NCBI GenBank assembly: GCA_036847245.1
Contig: DAIUAL010000134.1
Span: 1 to 9,226 of the forward strand
DNA from: UBA4661 sp002405405
Lineage (GTDB): Bacteria > Bacteroidota > Ignavibacteria > Kapaibacteriales > UBA4661
DNA: 9,226 nt
Reading direction: 5' to 3'
A program made the position numbers and the translations under genes. Numbering within the stretch: position 1 is the first letter of the stretch; each line of letters opens with the position of its first letter. The notes below the pieces were generated by a model. The model saw nothing but the letters and a program-made list of their open reading frames with translations, was not told the origin of the DNA and made no database searches. Positions 6,734 to 9,226 of this stretch are shown here, one piece after another.

Positions 6734-7582
6734 ATGACGACATCTGCAGCACTCTTGCACGAAAAAATTTTTAGTTTCGCGGCGCGAGGTGAAGAGCCAT
6801 TGCCACCTTCTGTCATTGCAGATCTATTTCCAGTTGTTGGATTTCTCAACCAAGAGAAAAAAAAGAAATTAGAAGACATTCTACAGATAACCATTCAAAC
6901 ACCATCAATTTTTGAGCAGGCACTCATACACCGTTCGTATTTACAGGTGTTATTTTCTCCTCAGGCACAACAACCTCTTCAACGTGCATATTCTAATGAG
7001 CGATTGGAATTTCTGGGGGATGCAATTTTAAGCTATATCACAGCAGAATTCCTCTTTTATATGCGGGCAGATTTTTTAGAGGGTGAATAGACTAAAATGC
7101 GCTCCTGGCTTGTCAATAAAAAATCCTTAGCATACTGAGATCGTCAACTTCGTTTACATAAATGTATGATGTTGAGTGGAAGTGCTCGCCAATCATTAGA
7201 AAGTGGAAATGATTCTATGCTTGCTGATGTGCTTGAGGCAATTATTGCAGCAATATATTTGGACTCAGGACATACTGCTGCCACTAACTTTGTGGTAACT
7301 ATTGTTCTTGGTAAGCTTTTTCAAGAAGCTGCATTAGTGAGTGACTCCAACTATAAAAGTATTTTGCTGGAGTACGCGCAGGCAAATTCGTTTGGTAATC
7401 CGAAGTATCATACCGTTCATGAGTCGGGTCCGGACCATGTCAAAGAATTCGTAGTACAGGTATTGCTGGATGAGAGAATTGTTGGTACAGGTCAAGGGCG
7501 AAGTAAAAAAGATGCTGAACAAATTGCTGCAAAAGCTGCGTTAGAATTATTAAAAGTTGCTTTGCCAACAGATGGAGAATAG
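6734..7582 (+). pseudogene. rnc: Ribonuclease III with two in-frame stop codons
   Basis: RNase III cleaves double-stranded RNA in rRNA processing and mRNA turnover. One frame of 283 codons covers the entire family architecture, but codon 119 is TAG (7088-7090) and codon 135 is TGA (7136-7138). The first part (118 residues) has the signature NERLEFLGDA with E89, E92 and D96, and E116 of the active site. The short middle, TKMRSWLVNKKSLAY, still matches the family. The last part (from ATG 7166, 138 residues) has D165 and E168 in MLADVLEAIIAAIYLDSG and a complete dsRNA-binding domain (about 206-275). No frameshift is needed to link the parts. Active-site residues are split, so no fragment should cleave RNA alone. 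It follows fabF by 12 bases (AGGGG at 6721-6725 as SD) and nearly touches the MazG-like gene. Recent nonsense mutation, sequence error and readthrough are all possible. Confidence 0.9.
7088..7138 (+). other. TAG and TGA stops interrupting the rnc frame
   Basis: TAG at 7088-7090 stands where most RNase III proteins have a hydrophobic residue in the EGExTKMR segment; TTG to TAG would be a single change. TGA at 7136-7138 stands in the LAYxxRQL segment. An ATG at 7097 follows the first stop by 6 bases and opens 13 codons to the TGA. ATG 7166 could restart 27 bases later, though neither restart has a clear SD. Neither stop is followed by a known efficient readthrough context (UAG CAA UUA or UGA CUA); here the next codons are ACT and GAT. 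Confidence 0.85.
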
Positions 7583-7584
7583 AC

Positions 7585-7944
7585 ATGTCGATGAACTCAC
7601 TTATTACCGAGCAAGAAAATCAGATACTAGTACGTACTTGTATACATGATATTCAACATACTTTTGACGCATATCAGCGTGCATATTTTACTGCTCGTAC
7701 ATCAGAGTTTTTTGCTTTAGAACTCTGTGGTGAGGTTGGAGAGTTGGCGAATTTAGAAAAGAAGCGATGGAAGGTGAAAGATATTCCACATGATGCTATT
7801 GCCGATGAAGCAGCAGATGTGTTAATTGCTCTTATGAATTTCGTTAATGCCCGCGGTATAGATCTTGGTGATGCAGTATGTAGTAAACTTCACCGTATAG
7901 AGCATAAGCGTCGCTCGTTGGCAGAGCAGGGACAAAACTACTAA
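7585..7944 (+). CDS. MazG-like nucleotide pyrophosphohydrolase domain protein
   Basis: This is a 119-residue all-helical protein of the MazG/dUTPase-like NTP pyrophosphohydrolase superfamily. The metal-binding pattern is visible: E50 and E53 in LCGEVGEL, then E75 and D78 in DEAADVL, followed by IALMNFVNARGIDLGDAV, a typical continuation. The family hydrolyses nucleoside triphosphates to monophosphates and pyrophosphate, often for pool sanitation; the substrate here cannot be told. It is a single-domain form, much shorter than the two-domain E. coli MazG. The ATG lies 2 bases after the rnc stop, and its SD (GGAG at 7574-7577, 7-base spacing) is inside the rnc coding end. Translation is therefore probably coupled to rnc, which makes the rnc stops relevant to its expression. 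There is no antitoxin-type mazEF context. Confidence 0.82.
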   Translation: MSMNSLITEQENQILVRTCIHDIQHTFDAYQRAYFTARTSEFFALELCGEVGELANLEKKRWKVKDIPHDAIADEAADVLIALMNFVNARGIDLGDAVCSKLHRIEHKRRSLAEQGQNY

Positions 7945-7956
7945 GTAAAATTCAAC

Positions 7957-7990
7957 AAAAAACCCTTGCGCAAGAAAAGAGCAAGGGTTT
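7957..7990 (-). terminator. Terminator of rpmG, possibly bidirectional
   Basis: A perfect 10-bp stem, AAACCCTTGC (7960-7969) with GCAAGGGTTT (7981-7990), has an 11-base loop. Read on the - strand it is followed by a run of six T (7962-7957), placing it 29 bases after the rpmG stop. On the + strand it lies 15 bases after the MazG-like stop but has only the three T of the stem, so it would stop + transcripts less well. Its place between convergent genes suggests shared use. Confidence 0.85.
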
Positions 7991-8019
7991 GAAACTTCCG
8001 TATAAGGGTCGTAAAGTTA

Positions 8020-8196
8020 TTATACTTCTTTGTGTACGGTATGACGGCGTAGGAATGGATTGTATTTTTTCAATTCCAACCGCTCGGGCGAATTGGTTTT
8101 ATTTTTTTCAGTTGTATAACGTGAAGCAGGTTTCCCTTCTTTTTTTGCTTCAGTGCATTCCAATGTAATTACCAATCGTGCAACTTTCTTAGCCAT
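8020..8196 (-). CDS. rpmG: 50S ribosomal protein bL33
   Basis: This 58-residue - strand gene reads MAKKVARLVITLECTEAKK and ends NPFLRRHTVHKEV, with SRYTTEKNKTNSPERLELKKYNPF between, which is diagnostic of bL33. It has only one cysteine (C14) and lacks the paired CxxC motifs, so it is a zinc-independent form, whereas L32 in the same window is zinc-binding. The start is secure: AAGGAG (complement of 8204-8209) lies 7 bases upstream of the ATG. A Bacteroidetes-type promoter sits about 70 bases upstream and a terminator just after the stop. It therefore looks like a single-gene transcript, convergent with the fab-rnc operon and divergent from folP. Confidence 0.97.
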   Translation of the reverse strand: MAKKVARLVITLECTEAKKEGKPASRYTTEKNKTNSPERLELKKYNPFLRRHTVHKEV

Positions 8197-8266
8197 GCCT
8201 ACTCTCCTTTCCGGGAAATAAAAAATTAAACAATTTGTGTGCGATAAAAATTATCAATCAAGATAG

Positions 8267-8297
8267 CAAATATACCACCAAAACATGAATTCACAAA
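8267..8297 (-). promoter_or_regulatory. Bacteroidetes-type promoter for rpmG
   Basis: Read on the - strand, TTTG (8297-8294) is followed by 19 bases and then TATATTTG (8274-8267). This matches the known Bacteroidetes primary-sigma consensus (-33 TTTG, -7 TAnnTTTG) exactly in both boxes and in spacing. Transcription would begin near 8260 and give a leader of roughly 65 bases before the rpmG ATG. The -33 box shares bases with the AAAGGA SD of folP on the other strand (8295-8300). Confidence 0.65.
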
Positions 8298-8309
8298 GGA
8301 ACAATCGCG

Positions 8310-9185
8310 ATGGAGATGCAAAACATACAAGAAACTTTTCCTCGAATAATGGGGATTGTTAATGTTACACACGATTCGTTTTCTGATGGGGGACATTATT
8401 TTCATCATGATAATGCTATTCGTCATGCACAAGAATTGATATCATTGGGAGCTGATATCTTAGATGTAGGTGGGCAGAGTACGCGTCCGGGTGCGGAGAG
8501 AATTGCACCCGAAGAAGAAATTAGACGTGTTATACCGGTAATTCGCGCTATTCGTAAAGTTCACGCAGAGATTCCTATTTCAATTGATACTACAAATTAT
8601 CAAGTTGCTGAAGAAGCGTTGATAGCTGGAGCAACGATGATCAATGATGTAAGTGGATTGCAGTTCGAGCCACGTCTTGCAGATCTTGCTGTCTCATATC
8701 AAGTACCATTGTGCATCATGCATATGCAAGGTACACCGCAAACAATGCAAATGAACCCACACTATGATGATGTAGTTAGCGATGTCTATAATTTTCTATT
8801 ACGGCAGATTGATTATGCCCGAAGCCGAGGAGTACGTACTATTATTGCCGATGTAGGAATTGGTTTTGGTAAAACATATCAGCATAATATGGCATTACTT
8901 CGTTCGCTTGATGTCTTTGGTGGATTGGGTGTAGATATGTTGGTGGGTGTTTCTCGAAAATCGCTCTTTAAAGAGATGTTCCAAGGGATGGCACAATATG
9001 AACATATTGTTGAGAATCCCTTGGAACGTGATAGTGCAACTATGGCATTACATTTATGTTTGCAAGCACGAGCATCAGTGCAGATTATCCGGGTACACAA
9101 TGTAGCATTAGCTTATCAAGTCCGAACTGTATGGAATGCCTTATACCGCAAAAGTGATGAAGTGAATCCAAAAAATTATTCCTGA
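8310..9185 (+). CDS. folP: Dihydropteroate synthase (FolP)
   Basis: FolP joins p-aminobenzoate to 6-hydroxymethyl-dihydropterin pyrophosphate in folate synthesis and is the sulfonamide target. The 291-residue TIM-barrel protein shows MGIVNVTHDSFSDGG (14-28), DVGGQSTRPGA (52-62), SIDTT (91-95), INDVSG (111-116), CIMHMQGTP (135-143), IADVGIGFGK (179-188), GVSRKS (213-218) and RVHNV (261-265). Expected substrate residues N18, D93, N112, D181, K217, R261 and H263 are present. The usual Pro of NVTPDSF is His (H21). ATG 8310 has AAAGGA at 8295-8300, 9 bases upstream; ATG 8316 is an alternative. It is divergent from rpmG with a 113-base gap and has no link to the fab genes. A + strand promoter for it is not evident. 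Confidence 0.97.
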   Translation: MEMQNIQETFPRIMGIVNVTHDSFSDGGHYFHHDNAIRHAQELISLGADILDVGGQSTRPGAERIAPEEEIRRVIPVIRAIRKVHAEIPISIDTTNYQVAEEALIAGATMINDVSGLQFEPRLADLAVSYQVPLCIMHMQGTPQTMQMNPHYDDVVSDVYNFLLRQIDYARSRGVRTIIADVGIGFGKTYQHNMALLRSLDVFGGLGVDMLVGVSRKSLFKEMFQGMAQYEHIVENPLERDSATMALHLCLQARASVQIIRVHNVALAYQVRTVWNALYRKSDEVNPKNYS

Positions 9186-9226
9186 ATACTTGATTTCTCC
9201 GACTGTTTAGGAGTTTTCGGTTTAGC
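9176..9226 (-). CDS. Possible C-terminal tail of a convergent gene (partial)
   Basis: From the window edge the - strand is open for 16 codons to a TAA at 9178-9176, reading AKPKTPKQSEKSSIQE. This Lys/Pro/Ser-rich string resembles a disordered protein tail. It would overlap the end of folP by 10 bases, tail to tail. The alternative is that 9186-9226 is the leader of a further + strand gene: AGGAG stands at 9209-9213, but no ATG, GTG or TTG follows it in the 13 bases before the edge. The evidence is thin, and no family can be named. Confidence 0.3.
   Translation of the reverse strand, partial: AKPKTPKQSEKSSIQE

Noticed and set aside
7088..7138. Stop codon recoding (selenocysteine, pyrrolysine or alternative code) to explain the rnc interruptions.
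   Set aside because: TAG and TGA both serve as normal terminators of other genes here, the family does not need a special residue at these sites, and no recoding hairpin is apparent.
7254..7261. TATATTTG on the + strand inside rnc, with CTTG 18 bases upstream, resembling a promoter for the MazG-like gene.
   Set aside because: It encodes conserved residues Ile-Tyr-Leu of the AIYLD motif, so coding constraint explains it. The -33 box is imperfect.

Overview
The window is a housekeeping block dominated by a fatty-acid biosynthesis (FASII) cluster. On the + strand it reads yceD - rpmF - plsX - fabH - fabD - fabG - acpP - fabF - rnc - MazG-like. A convergent rpmG (bL33) follows on the - strand, then a divergent folP on the + strand. 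There is a possible gene fragment at each edge. No stretch above about 150 bases lacks a gene, and I see no mobile element, CRISPR array, tRNA or rRNA.

The gene order (rpmF-plsX-fabH-fabD-fabG-acpP-fabF-rnc) is, from general knowledge, typical of the Bacteroidota/Chlorobiota (FCB) lineages. Two things in the sequence agree. One is a promoter upstream of rpmG that fits the Bacteroidetes sigma consensus (TTTG-N19-TATATTTG). The other is that several genes have weak or no Shine-Dalgarno (SD) sequences and T-rich leaders. Base composition is moderately AT-leaning throughout, with no patch that looks foreign. I cannot place the genome more finely than an FCB-type bacterium. All three stop codons end intact genes, so the standard code applies.

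Layout: yceD and rpmF form the leader pair, and a long hairpin terminator separates them from plsX. PlsX (acyl-phosphate synthesis), FabH (initiation), FabD (malonyl loading), FabG (ketoreduction), AcpP (carrier) and FabF (elongation) supply most of the initiation and elongation cycle plus the first step towards phospholipid. The dehydratase and enoyl reductase are not here. A second strong terminator lies between acpP and fabF. Both terminators therefore follow a short gene whose product is needed in large amounts (L32, ACP), which suggests partial termination sets higher levels for those two products.

The most unusual feature is rnc (RNase III). Its reading frame is conserved from the N-terminus through the dsRNA-binding domain, but it is interrupted by two in-frame stops, TAG and TGA, 48 bases apart in the catalytic domain. 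No frameshift is involved. The stops separate the catalytic residues, so neither half should be an active enzyme alone. Recent pseudogenisation, sequence error or stop readthrough are all possible. I do not see a wholly new system here; the rest is a well-conserved core region with some interesting regulatory architecture.
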